DNA of 64,000 nucleotides, taken from the NCBI GenBank assembly GCA_012184525.1, contig WOFQ01000009.1, positions 310,001-374,000 of the forward strand, written 5' to 3'. Below the pieces are notes generated by a model that made no database searches, was not told where the DNA came from, and was given only the letters and a program-made list of their open reading frames with translations. Positions 44,417 through 55,373 of this stretch are shown piece after piece. The DNA is from Xenoacremonium recifei. Taxonomy: Eukaryota > Ascomycota > Sordariomycetes > Hypocreales > Nectriaceae. The first letter of the stretch is position 1. Each line of letters starts with the position of its first letter. Both the position numbers and the translations under genes were made by a program.

Positions 44417-45866
44417 TCAAGTATACCAAGTAGGCTCGGGTACCTCATCCAGTAGCTGAAACCTTCCAAGCTCCCGGTTCTTATACGCTACGGGATCATG
44501 CAGCGTATGGGTTCGAATATCCCTCCAGAACCGATCCAGACTGGCAGAAGTTGCGGTAGCCCTCGATCCAGTCACTTCAAAAACACCGGCAGTGACCCTC
44601 AGACCAGTGTCGGTGTTGACAACCTTGACACTGGCGACAAGCTCAGCGAACTCCCCGCGCTGTCGAGCTGTGAGTTGATCTCTGTGGATGCCGTACTTGT
44701 CGAAGATCTGGTCAGCTTCAAGACCTGCTTTGTCGGTCAAGGCCTCGGCAGCTCTAAGATGAGCATGGAAATTTCCATAGGTGGAGAGAATGTAGAACTC
44801 GTCGGTTGCCTTTTCCTTATTCTATAAGACAATTAACCTTCCCTTCAGTCGAAGCTTCTCAGAATGGACCACATACGTCGCCGCCAAATGGCCAGGCTCG
44901 CGTCTTGGTGACGGTGTACTTCGATGCATAGTCCACCGCGCCCTGCGCAATTCCAAGGTAGAAGTTACTGAAAACGAGCTGAATGCTACATATAGTGTCA
45001 GTGAAGTTGACAATACCCCATACGGCTTCAGTACTCACGTGGGCAAAAGAAGGCTTGCGAAAGGAATGCCCAGTACGCTTGCATCTGGTTCGTTCTCTTT
45101 GACATCCCACCCCAAGGCATCAGACCAGGGTGCCCTCACATTCTCAATTGTGACACCCCCAGACTCCGTTAATCGCAAGCCGATATTATCCCAGTTATAC
45201 TTGAACTTGATCCCCGGCTGTTGCGTCGGAACGACAGCGAAGATATGATCATTTGTTCCCTCCAAGACACCTTCGAGGACAGTGAGGTCTGAGATCACGC
45301 CTCCGGTGTTGAAGTTCTTGAAGCCATTAAAAACGAGATGATCACCATCTGATTTGATACTGAGATCGTTGTCACGAGGGTTTACTGCCCCACCGACAAA
45401 GTAGTTGTTGGAAATGACGAGCTTCTGGAACTTGTCTGCCTGTTCGGCGGTGCCGACAATATGGGCGGTTCTTGACCATAGGAGGTGATAGCCCAGTAAC
45501 ATGCCAATAGATCTATATGAGTCAGTAGGAAGTATATTCCGACGTGAAATGAATCTCTCACCCGTCTGTCTTTGCGACCTCTCTGATAACCTTGTAACCG
45601 ACACTCCATAGCTGATCACCGCCGCCGTATTTTGCAGGCCCAAGGATCTTGAGAAGACCAGAATACTTCAGAAGAGCGACCTCAGCCCGGGGCGCTTTGT
45701 TCTCCCTTTCTCGCACTCCAGCATCGATTGCTAGAACTTCTGCGACTTCCCGGGCGCGCTGAAGCCATCCTTCTTTGTCCTTTGGCAATTCTGACCACTT
45801 TGCTTCGTAGTCCTTATACACGGCAGGATCAGTGCTTGGCTTTTCTTGTTGGTGTTTCTCAGTCAT
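44417..45866 (-). CDS. Flavin monooxygenase of the DszC/SfnB acyl-CoA dehydrogenase-like family
   Basis: Acyl-CoA-dehydrogenase-fold protein of about 430 aa, exons 45866-45562, 45512-45039, 44985-44877 and 44821-44417. Segments ILGPAKYGGGDQLWSVGYKVIREVAKTDGSIGMLLGYH, NYFVGGAVNPRDNDL, FNGFKNFNTGGVISDLTVL, and IGLRLTESGGVTIENVRAPW align with the pattern of DszC, SfnB and related FMNH2-dependent oxygenases rather than beta-oxidation dehydrogenases, whose catalytic Glu is not evident. Such proteins hydroxylate or S-oxygenate small organosulfur or aromatic compounds using flavin from a separate reductase. A CACGTG lies 156 bp upstream. It shares strand with the symporter and is near the DszA-like gene. 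No flavin reductase gene is in the window. Confidence 0.83.
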
Positions 45867-46617
45867 ATTTATTTCTAGTATCTGGAATCTTGGTGAACGG
45901 AATCTTGTTGTCTGTCTGAAGGCCCGAGTGCTCAGAGAGAATGCTTAAGAGACGCGAATATATGAGCGACGCATGCCAACCCAGTGAGATATGAGCGGAC
46001 CTTATACGCCTGGAATACATGCACGTGCGCATTATGTTTTCTGAGCCTAAAATTACGTTTCGGAAGACAGGTACGCATTTGGGTGCTCAATGTAGCTGGT
46101 TTGCGCTGCCGTGGCTATGTGCAGATACCAGCACGAACAACCCGCACACTTTGAGCAAGTCTTGGGACAGATTGCAACATTCATAGATTCACGTACGTTG
46201 CCAATTGCGTCACCAAGTGAGCGAGAGGGGTATGACTGTTACTTAGGTAAGGATTGGCTCGACCTTGTTGGCACAATGCAAGTTGTGGACCGCCCAGAGC
46301 TGTGAAGCCGGTGTCGTCTTCTACGCCAAAATTTCGTGATAACCCGGAGAACTGGAGGTCAAAGTAGCATTGCCCCGTCCAGCTTACCTCGGCATAACTA
46401 ACAGGCTTCCGCAAAGATGGCTTGTTTCCTACGATTGTTTCCAGGTGCTCGCAAGCCTTTTCTTTGTCATTCAGTACCTTGAGCACCTACCGACAGACAT
46501 TTTCACATTGTTGGCAGAGCGTGTCACCTGTTAAAAGCTCCGTTTATTATCTCTAGTGCTCTATCCTAGAACTGGTGGAATCCCGATCTATGGTCTAGCT
46601 TTAAATCGTAAGCCGTC
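45867..46617. other. Intergenic region, DszC-like / symporter
   Basis: About 750 bp with the DszC-like promoter and the symporter 3' end. It contains the palindrome GCACGTGC at 46021-46028. No gene is supported. Confidence 0.5.
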
Positions 46618-48852
46618 TTATTTCTCTCCCGTGAGAACAGCCTCTTGTGTCTCAACGGTCGCAGATTCTTTGTCACTGTCGCTATCAACCTGGACCCCTC
46701 GCAAGCCGTACCAGACTGCTAGGAGTTGATGATACCCGTCAATTATAGGGTAAAATCCGGCGACAAGCATGGTCCCCCAAACCCAGATCATTGCCACCAC
46801 AATCCATGCGACAAAGAATCTCTTGCTGAAGACATACTCAGAAGCATACATAGGAAGGGGCCTGTAAAATTTAATTAGAAACCAACTTCAATACTCGTAT
46901 CCAAGATTACTTACCATAGCACCCAGTGACCCAAGAACGTAGCTGCGGCCCAGATGGCTGCAAGGGTGCCCCAGCGCTTGAGTCGGGCTCTGTCTGCCTC
47001 GTAGCTAGACTTGTTCAGCTCATTTACAGAGCTTGACGCTGATCCATCAGCATCAGCTTTGTCGAATGCAAGTCTTTCGTTTCTAAATTCGGCCCAATCG
47101 TAGTTACCCGGACGAACGAGAGAAATGATGATCGAGTACAGTCCGGGGCTCAGAGCAGAAGCAACAGTGCCATACACGCAGGGCAAGGTCTGGCCTGTTG
47201 AGGCCACAGTGATCTCGTCGTACAATGATGAGGCTGAGCCGAGCCAAACTGCGATTCCAGTCGCCATGCCTAGCAAAGGCGAAATAACAGCCGCAGCCTT
47301 CGATTGTCTCTTCCACAAGATGGTGAACACGGTGGGGAAGATGCCGGGGCAAGTCAAAACACCCAACATATAAAGAGTCCATCCTAGATTGACGTTGCCG
47401 TAATAGAGCGCAGTTGAGAATGCAGCAGAGAACAGACCGAAAAATACCACGCCGATATGACTCCAGCGAATCGCATCCCGGTCCGTCGCAGCTCGGTTGA
47501 AGTATTGTCGGTAGATGTCAAAGCTGATGATAGATGACACCGAGATCACCTGAGCAGAGATAGTTGAGGTGACCGCCATGAAAGTAATAAGAAGCACAGC
47601 GACAGCACCACCCTTCCCAGCGATTGCGATCGCGGCATATGGCAAAACGAGACCGTTGGACACCTCCTCGGCCGACATGCGCCTAGGATACGTGGGAAAC
47701 CGGGAGCTTCCCTCCAATGCCAACGCAGAGAAGCTCATCAATGTGCCGAAGCACCAGGGAATGGCGAAGTAAGCGATTCCGCCCACGATGTATCCTGGAA
47801 CGACAGCTTGAGGCGCTGCACTGAAAGCCTTAGCGAAGAAACCTGTGTCCATAATCACAAGCCCAAAGTTGGCCAAAACGTGGATAATTCCGAAGAGAAT
47901 TGCCTAGAAAACGTCAGAACTTTTATTCGACATTCGCCCTTAGTGATACTTGCGTTCTTGCTCGTCATTGTCAAATACGAGCCGTTCTTATTGCCTGCCA
48001 CTGGATGATCCTGCCCAGCAGCGACGATGAGGTCGAAGAGACCGCTTGGAGAGCTAATTTCAGGAACAGTCCAAGTTTTGATAGTAAAAAAGCAAATTAT
48101 AATGGTGATCACAAAGGTGTGGAAGTAGTCGGTCAAGAAAGTTGCCTTAATGCCACCTACAAAAGTGTAAAGGACGACACCGAGGGGTAGGAGGAAGGTC
48201 GCAGCAATCATGTGCATACCCGTCCTACAGACTGTTAATTGAGTGGAACTCATTTATTTTGCTTGTAGGCACTCACAAAGCTGTAATAGCTGCACTGGCT
48301 CCTAGAAGCATGTTTGCGATTGCGATAATGTTGTTGATCAAGCAGAGCACGATCCAGACAATGTGACCCAGCGTGCCGTAGCGAATCCGTACGATCTCGA
48401 GCAACGTGTGGGCTTCAGGCACCCGGAATTTGCAAGCGATCCCAAGTACCGCAAAGAATACAATCATTGGAGAGCATCTAAGTGTTATTGTAAGCTGAAG
48501 AACGAAGTGAGTGTATGGTGAAGAAGTGTTACCCAGCTGCGAACCAGAACGGCCCGGCGACACCAAAGTCATATCCAACGAGAGAGCTTCCCAACATAGC
48601 CGTACTCCATAGCCATGATGAAATGACAGCTGAAGCTGTAAGCCCTGTTCCAACACTCCTATTGGCGGTCATAAACATCTCCGTTGTCTTATTGTCCTCG
48701 CCGACCGTCTTCTTCAAGATGTGTGTCAGGAACATCATGACGAAAGCGATCAAGAAGCCAATAGCAATAACAACGGTGTACCCTGCTGCCTGTGGCAAAG
48801 GGGGCTCAATCGCAGAGCTCTCGCTCACGTTGTCGCGTTTCAGAAACTCCAT
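46618..48852 (-). CDS. Sodium:solute symporter, Dur3 urea permease-like
   Basis: Membrane carrier of the SSS family, about 674 aa. Minus-strand exons are 48852-48533, 48477-48277, 48224-47954, 47903-46915 and 46861-46618. Family blocks include FMTANRSVGTGLTASAVISSWLWSTAMLGS, GYDFGVAGPFWFAAG, KFRVPEAHTLLEIVRIRYG, GGIKATFLTDYFHTF, and AILFGIIHVLANFGLVIMDTGFF, typical of fungal urea/polyamine transporters. Intron 3 fits best as a GC-AG intron (donor GCAAGT), which keeps the SKN-AILFGII junction in frame. An upstream in-frame Met (48909) could add 19 residues. Divergent from the DszA-like gene over 650 bp. Substrate might be urea, or a related amide or amine released or used by the neighbouring oxygenases. 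Confidence 0.9.
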
Positions 48853-49500
48853 TTTGGGATGCGACACTGCGTTTGTTGCAAAGACACTCAGCCTGAATGG
48901 TCTTTCCAATACGGTCGCAACGAGAGGACAGTGCAGCTCTTTTAGAACCCCGCTTCAGAATTCCCATTTCAGCTTTAAATTTTGATAAGAAACATTTTCC
49001 GAAATCTTGGGAATCCAGATGCCGCCTCGTTGTTGAACGTAGGATGTCGCAGTGTTAGTCTTAATTGCGCGACAGCTTTCTTCCTATGATATTGCAGGAA
49101 ATCCAGAAGCTATCACGCAATTCTCTCTTATGCAGGTCTTCTACCAGGATATCAATCAACAGTGAATCCTACGAACACAAAGCTTGGATCGTCCAACCGC
49201 TCGGATTCTCTCCGTCAACGTGCTGACCCACCAAGAAGCACGCGATACTAGGGGCCTTTGCGCAAAGGCGATAGCAATGACGAGTCGCATTATGTGGCAT
49301 TGCGCAATGTGAAGCTGCTCGGCTTTTCGGTACATGTAGCCAGGGTCCGTTGAAGTGCCGCCTTTCACATGCCGTGCTTTCGTGGTCTCCTTGCTGAAGA
49401 AGCTCGAGCTTCCCCTCCCCCGCAACCTCCCCGCGTCCAACACCAAGCTCCTGGTACCATCTGGAACATTGTAGGATAGCTTCTCATAATCGTTGCAAAC
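48853..49500. promoter_or_regulatory. Divergent promoter, symporter / DszA-like oxygenase
   Basis: About 650 bp between the two start codons. It presumably drives both genes. No strong palindrome or TATA box was recognised by eye. Confidence 0.4.
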
Positions 49501-51036
49501 ATGGCCTCTCTTTCAAACGGGTCTTCGAGTGCCCCCAAGAAGCAACTCATCATCAATGCCTTCGTTGAGTCCTGCAGTGGTCATCAGTCCCCTGGGCTAT
49601 GGCAACATCCCAATGACCGTTCGTGGGACTTTAACAGCATTACCCACTGGGTCGAGCTTGCGGAGATGCTAGAGAAGGGAAAGTTCCATGGCATCTTCAT
49701 TGCAGACGTGCTTGTAAGTGGATTAAACTGGTATTGAATAAGCATCAATTGAGCTAATTGCGACGTTAGGGCTCTTACGACGTTTATAAGGGACCTAAAA
49801 ATCCAAACCCAGCCATCGTATCTGGCGCGCAATGGCCTGTCAACGAGCCCCTCGCCATTGTTCCAGCTATGGCTGCAGCAACCAAGAATATCGGATTCGG
49901 TGTTACAGTGGCCACAACTTACGAGCAGCCCTACCATCTCGCTCGTCGGCTTAGTACCGTAGATCACTTGACTGGCGGCCGTCTGGGCTGGAACATTGTC
50001 ACCGGATACCTCGACTCGGCTGCTAGAAATCTGGGCCATACTGAACAACCTCAGCATGATGAGCGGTACGCTATTGCAGAGGAATATGTCGACGTGACGT
50101 ATAAGCTTTGGTAATCATGTCTCATTCAAATGGGTATATACTAGAAACTGACTCTCGACTAGGCAAGCATCCTGGCGCGATGATGCAGTCAAGCTGGATC
50201 GAAAAAAGGGTATCTATACCGACCCAGCCCTAGTTCGAGAGATCAACCACGTCGGAAAATACTATAACGTCCCCGGGCCTCACATTTGTCAACCCTCTCC
50301 TCAGCGAACCCCAGTGATCCTTCAAGCCGGAACTTCCAAGTCAGGCAAGGCCTTTGCTGCCAAGCATGCTGAGGCCATCTTCGTCGCCGGTCACAGCCCA
50401 GCCGTGGTGGCCAAGAACATTGCAGACATCCGGAAGGCTGCAAAGGAGGAATATGGTCGCGATCCGAAGTCAATCAAGTTCCTCGCTCTTCTCTGTGCCG
50501 TTATCGGAAAGACTACAGAGGAGGCACAGGCTAAGTATCAGGAGTACCTAGGATATGGCTCTGAGGATGGTGCCTTGGCACTCTTTGGCGGCTGGACAGG
50601 TATCGACTTGGCCAAATACGGTGACGATGAGGAACTCCGAGAGGTCGAGTCCAATGCCATCCGGTCTGCTGTAGAGGCGTGGTCAAAATCCTTGCCAGGC
50701 GTCCCCAAGTGGACCAAGCACACTGTTGCTAACCACATTAAGGTCGGTGGGCTGGGAGCGACAGTGGTTGGAACAGCTGAGGAGGTTGCGGATGAGATGG
50801 AGAGATGGGTTGCGGAGGCTGACGTTGACGGCTTCAACCTCGCTTATGCACTGATGCCGTCTACATTCGAGGAAGTGATTAGCGAGCTGCTACCGGTGCT
50901 AAGAAAGCGAGGCTTATTTTGGGATGATTACGCTGTTGAGGGCGGCACTTACAGAGAGAATCTGTATGCTCAGAGAGGAGTTTCTAGGCCTCCTGCTGAC
51001 CACCCAGCGGCCGCTTATCACTGGAAAGCAGAGTGA
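49501..51036 (+). CDS. FMN-dependent monooxygenase, NtaA/SnaA/DszA family
   Basis: Luciferase-like TIM-barrel monooxygenase of about 475 aa, exons 49501-49713, 49770-50110 and 50163-51036. Diagnostic segments are GLWQHPNDRSWDFNSITHWVELAEMLEKGKFHGIFIADVL, EPLAIVPAMAAATKNIGFGVTVATTYEQPYHLARRLSTVDHLTGGRLGWNIVTGYL, and HDERYAIAEEYVDVTYKLW, followed by PVILQAGTSKSG. The family uses reduced FMN from a partner reductase to cleave C-N or C-S bonds: nitrilotriacetate (NtaA), dibenzothiophene sulfone (DszA), or pristinamycin precursor oxidation (SnaA). Closeness to a DszC-like gene and a symporter suggests a joint catabolic or scavenging route. The exact substrate cannot be inferred. Confidence 0.92.
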
Positions 51037-52170
51037 TGTGAGTTTAGAGAAGAGGATCAAGTCAATTGACCCAATGGCATTACTTCGTCAGTCGTTAGTC
51101 TTCTTGTCTTCCTTGTGAGGGTCTGAATAACCTCAAGTGCTTTATAGCTAAGCTCATCTGGCCGAAAAGCAAGCATTGAAGCTAAATGACGTCGGTGCAA
51201 CGAGAGTTGAGCAGTGACAGCGCCCGTCTCGAGATTGAACAGCGAAGCCGTCGTTTATCACCGTATCTGCAGGCCAGAGGCGTAGCATGGGCGGCGCATC
51301 GGCCCATTTTGGGGCAGAAATCGCAGATCAGTAGCGGAAGTCGTCTCGGGTTTCGCAAAAGAGAGACATTGACGTCACGTTTCAGCAGGAGCATTTTTAT
51401 TTCATTGTGCCTCAGCTTCGTTATCTGTGCTTTGAAAGGTTTCATTGGAGGTCTATGTGACTGGGAAGGGGTTGACAAGAATGATTCATCCCGAAACAAT
51501 GACCAAAATTGGAAGCTGTCCTCGTGAAGCTGTCTGAAATTTCGCTCCATGTCTCGAAGCTCGTAAAACATCCGAGTCAGAGCGTCTTTTTTGACAGCTC
51601 AGCCCTACATACCTTGCTTCCCAGACTATCCCCGCGTGGGGAATTTTCCCGACGATAAATCCTCCAGAAAGCTTGTTATTGTTCAAACCTCACTGCATTC
51701 CAGAGGATCTATATTGCCGAAAGACCGAAATGATGCAAGGCCAAGAGAATTTCGAGGACCGGCTCCCCGATGGTTGGGCGTCGGGCATCATCAGTGGTGG
51801 CATTTGGGGAGCAATTCTGTGATGAATAATCGATTACTATTTTCACTTCGTTGAGGCTAAAAATATCCAACGGTCTCACTTTCACATGGAGCCTCAACAA
51901 TAGCCTGAGAAACGTTGCATACCTAAGCCGCTAGAATGACGACATTGTCGCGTTCTGCATACAACACTTCACAGAGGATTAAGACGTTTTTGAGACACGG
52001 GCTTCACACGAAGTTCGTAAAATGGAAGCTCGAGAATGTTCAATGTATGACAATATATTTATCGACTAAGTCTGCATTGGAATGAATCAGAATGACTCAT
52101 AATGGCAAGAATAGAAACAAAGCGACGCTAACCCTCATTGCGAAGGTAATCGTGAACCGCCAGGACACGT
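51037..52170. other. Convergent intergenic region, 1.1 kb
   Basis: No supported gene; a plus-strand 113-aa frame (51186-51527) shows no family features. AT-rich near 51,880-52,100, which suits overlapping terminators. Confidence 0.45.
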
Positions 52171-53346
52171 TTACACGCTTGTAGCCAAAACAATAGCACC
52201 CTTGACGCACTTTTGGTCTGCACCAACCTCCTGGGGAATCGCCCATCCGAAGTTGCAAATTCCGAAATGCTCTTCATCAATACAGACCAGAGCTCCGGAT
52301 GGCGAGCAGGCAGTCATACCCTCTGCCCAGCTAGGTCGCGTGCTAGTTTCAGCGGGCTGAGAGACTGGCTCTGCCGAAGAGGGTGAGACATAGGCGGTAG
52401 TATAGCTAGAAGGAGCGTAACTTGGGGCAGCGTAACTGGAAGCAGCCTCGCTGGCGGTAATGAAAACAGGCGTAGAAGCCGCCATTGTCGAGTGAGAGGC
52501 CTGGGGGACCGGAGATGACAGCCGCTGCACAGCATTGCCAGCAGGCGAGTTACCACCAGCAGGTGAATTACCGGACCCTCCGCTCTCAGAGCTCTCAAAC
52601 TTAGGGTCCTGCGCAGCGTCACAGGTTCCTTGGCTATCAGGGCTGATCGGGTCATACTCCTTTCCAAAGTTGCCAGGCTCGGGGAAGCCAATAACCACAC
52701 CGCTGGCTCCAGTCGTGCACTCTCCAGGAATGTTAGCTTGGAAGATAGGAGGCAGACTGTCAATGAATGAGCTGTCGCCCGTGCCGCCGGTAATAGTGAT
52801 AGGTGCGCAGTTCATGTACATCTCTCGATTCCCGATCTTGTTGAACCAGCTCCACGCGAAGGTTGCGGGCCCGTTCTTCATCTCCTTAGGAACAGGAATA
52901 GCGAACTCGCGCACGCATTCAGTGCTGACATTATTGCCACACTGAGGACCATTATCGCGTCCATAAGGGTCAGCTCCAACTGTAGGGATATTTCCCTCTG
53001 CTTCAGCTGGGCAGCCACCAATGATACTGTAAATGGTATGCCAAGCAGAAGGGTCTGTCGGGATTGGGTCACCGTAGGCAACGCTAAACTGACACGATCC
53101 TCCGCCATGCACAGCACTGCCCCAGAATTTGACCATTTGAGTTGTTCCTGCAACAACCGTAGTCACTTGCTCTGGGTGCTGGGTTCGGCCCTGGCACGGG
53201 AAAGGCAGGTCGGCGCTGAGCGGCCAGTTCTGAAGAAGAGGCTCTGTGTCAAGGTTGTAGGGGTGAGGCTCAATCATGATGACATGAGCGAGGGATGAAG
53301 AAATGAGAACCGCGGCGGCGGCAAGTGACTTCAGTGTGGATGCCAT
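52171..53346 (-). CDS. Secreted AA11-like lytic polysaccharide monooxygenase
   Basis: Single-exon secreted protein of 391 aa. A signal peptide of about 20 residues would leave His at the new N-terminus (SSSLA-HVIMIEPHPY), the first ligand of the copper histidine brace. A second His is in FWGSAVHGGGSCQFS, and the AFAWSWFNKIGNREMYMNCA-like block (starting ATFAWSWF) is typical of AA11 enzymes. A Ser/Pro/Ala-rich linker (about 250-345) joins a C-terminal cysteine-containing domain (ALVCIDEEHFGICNFGWA) like the X278 module of chitin-active AA11. Such enzymes oxidatively cleave chitin or related glycans with a copper centre. The AA11 assignment is by pattern; it could be another LPMO-like family. 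Intact. Confidence 0.83.
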   Translation of the reverse strand: MASTLKSLAAAAVLISSSLAHVIMIEPHPYNLDTEPLLQNWPLSADLPFPCQGRTQHPEQVTTVVAGTTQMVKFWGSAVHGGGSCQFSVAYGDPIPTDPSAWHTIYSIIGGCPAEAEGNIPTVGADPYGRDNGPQCGNNVSTECVREFAIPVPKEMKNGPATFAWSWFNKIGNREMYMNCAPITITGGTGDSSFIDSLPPIFQANIPGECTTGASGVVIGFPEPGNFGKEYDPISPDSQGTCDAAQDPKFESSESGGSGNSPAGGNSPAGNAVQRLSSPVPQASHSTMAASTPVFITASEAASSYAAPSYAPSSYTTAYVSPSSAEPVSQPAETSTRPSWAEGMTACSPSGALVCIDEEHFGICNFGWAIPQEVGADQKCVKGAIVLATSV

Positions 53347-55373
53347 CTTGATGATTTCCTAGTGTTTACTGGGGGTTTCAGTCCTGGACTCAAGGGCTTG
53401 TTTAGTTGGAGTGGTTTTCTTGGTAAATGCGTTGAAATGCGAATTTATGATTGCAACAATGCTTGATTATGTCTTGGCATGGAGGTTACTTTCTGGTTTA
53501 CTTATAGGAATTTTTTATGTTCCATTGTTCTGTATCTCGACAAGCGTCGGATGAACAAAGGTTGAGAACAGATCAGTGAAGGGCCATGCGTCGATAGTGT
53601 AGAACTATTGTTCCAGGTCGCAGCAATATGATTAGTCGAACCATGGTGATTTCATTGTTCTGAAAATTTTCTTCGGCATTCATGCTGTTTGTGCTTTTTT
53701 GAATAGGCAAAAATTACTGAGGTTTCGCGCTGAGCTGAGTTAGAACCAACCTCACCGGAATGTTTTCACGGTCGACCAAGGGGGTTTGCGGCAACTAAGA
53801 GATGAACCCCTCACCCGTAGAAATTGGTGTCTTTTTTTTTTAACAATTTTGGCCTACAGAGCTCCAACTGTCGACGTGATGCGGGCTCAATGAAGTCATA
53901 AATGAATAAAAGCCTTCTTACTAGGTATCTCCAAAAATGAGTCAATCGTTATTCCACCTAAGCGAAGAGGACTGGAGCTTTATCACTTTAGCAGTAATGG
54001 AGGTATAGAGGTATGCAAACTCGAACTTTCTTCGGGTATCATATTAAAACTCAGACTACATATCAGATACGATGAGCTCAATATCGCCAAATTCCCTAGT
54101 GTCTTAGGCTACGTTTCCAGCTATGGGGAGTCATTTGCGATACGTGATTATTATAAAATCAGGACCATTGTGCAGTAGACCCAAGTAAATGCAAATACTT
54201 GTGTTATTCAAAGATTTTACTTCTTTTGGTCCCGTGTTAACGGTGTTTTGATGCCTATCTGATATCTCTGGAGATTCTTAACAAGAAATATAAAATATGT
54301 TAGGATTCGGGCTTTGCAGCTTTTTGCAGAGAATGACGAAACCACAACTTAAAACTTCGAGGAGGCAAATTACATGCACATATTTTAGAGATTATCTGAG
54401 AGGCAACACGCCGCAGGCATGCCGCGTGTGCACGTAGAAAAGAAGAGGAACCAAGTCCTCGGCCGACCCTTGTCATGTCAGTTCAATTAAATTATGAACA
54501 AACATTCAGATGGCGTTTTTCGTCCAGACCAGGATTGTCTTGAGTCTCTGTTATGTAGCAAATTGCATTGATTTCCGAGTTCTTGTCTTAACTCAATGAT
54601 GGGGTTGATGCATGCAGCTCGCGTCGCCTCGAGCACCAGTTGGTTAGGTACTGGGTGTATCAGCTGAGCCTGTCTTACTAGTTTTCGTATCCGACAACGA
54701 TCGGATCACCAAAGCGATGCGACGTCGGTGAAGCGGAACTTCAGTCATGGAGTCATTGACCATGAACCTCAACTGCCTCCTTGACTCGAGCCATGAACTA
54801 GACACAGCTACAGGTCTACGCCGCGGCTCGGCTCGTCGCCTCCACTGCGAGAAAAATGAAATTCGTCGGCTCGGTCTGCGATTGGAACGAGCCTCTAAGC
54901 TCAGACATTTCCCTGTCGGGAATACTGGGGATTGGGGAGACTTTGGACCATATGGTCCCATCCCTTTATCCATGGCCCGCCGGTCCCAGAACTGAGGCCC
55001 GCCAATTACGGGACGTCCTAGCCTCGAACACGACTCAAGAATCGGACGCTATAACCCTAAGAGGACTGGATAAGGTGGTCACGAGTAGAAGAACCCTATG
55101 CAGCTGTGCATACTCCGTAAAATCTAGTCTGCCATCCCCTGCCCCCATGTCCCCCGAATTCCCCTCTCCCAAGAGCAAAGGCGGAGAGCGTGGGGAATCT
55201 GGAGAGGCCCCCTGGCATGTTTAAGCATAGTCGAGGACATATATAAGACGTCGGGTAGCCAACTTCTCGAGAGATCGGCATCACCACCTTCGAGTCTCCT
55301 CATTTTCCTCTGGACCGGACCTTCAGTGCAAAACTCCAGAGAAGGTTTCATCTCGAGAACCCGAACACACACA
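53347..55373. other. Gene-poor region, 2 kb
   Basis: AT-rich in its left two-thirds (about 53.4-54.4 kb) with a run of 12 T near 53,827. Frames at 54,644-54,995 overlap on both strands and look like chance openings. It ends in the MFS promoter. No repeat family or transposon was recognised. Confidence 0.5.
55240..55247 (+). promoter_or_regulatory. TATA box of the MFS gene
   Basis: TATATAAG lies about 130 nt upstream of the start codon at 55374, a good core-promoter position. Confidence 0.55.

Noticed and set aside
54644..54995. Overlapping 109-aa and 82-aa frames on both strands
   Set aside because: No family features; they mirror each other in a gene-poor region.
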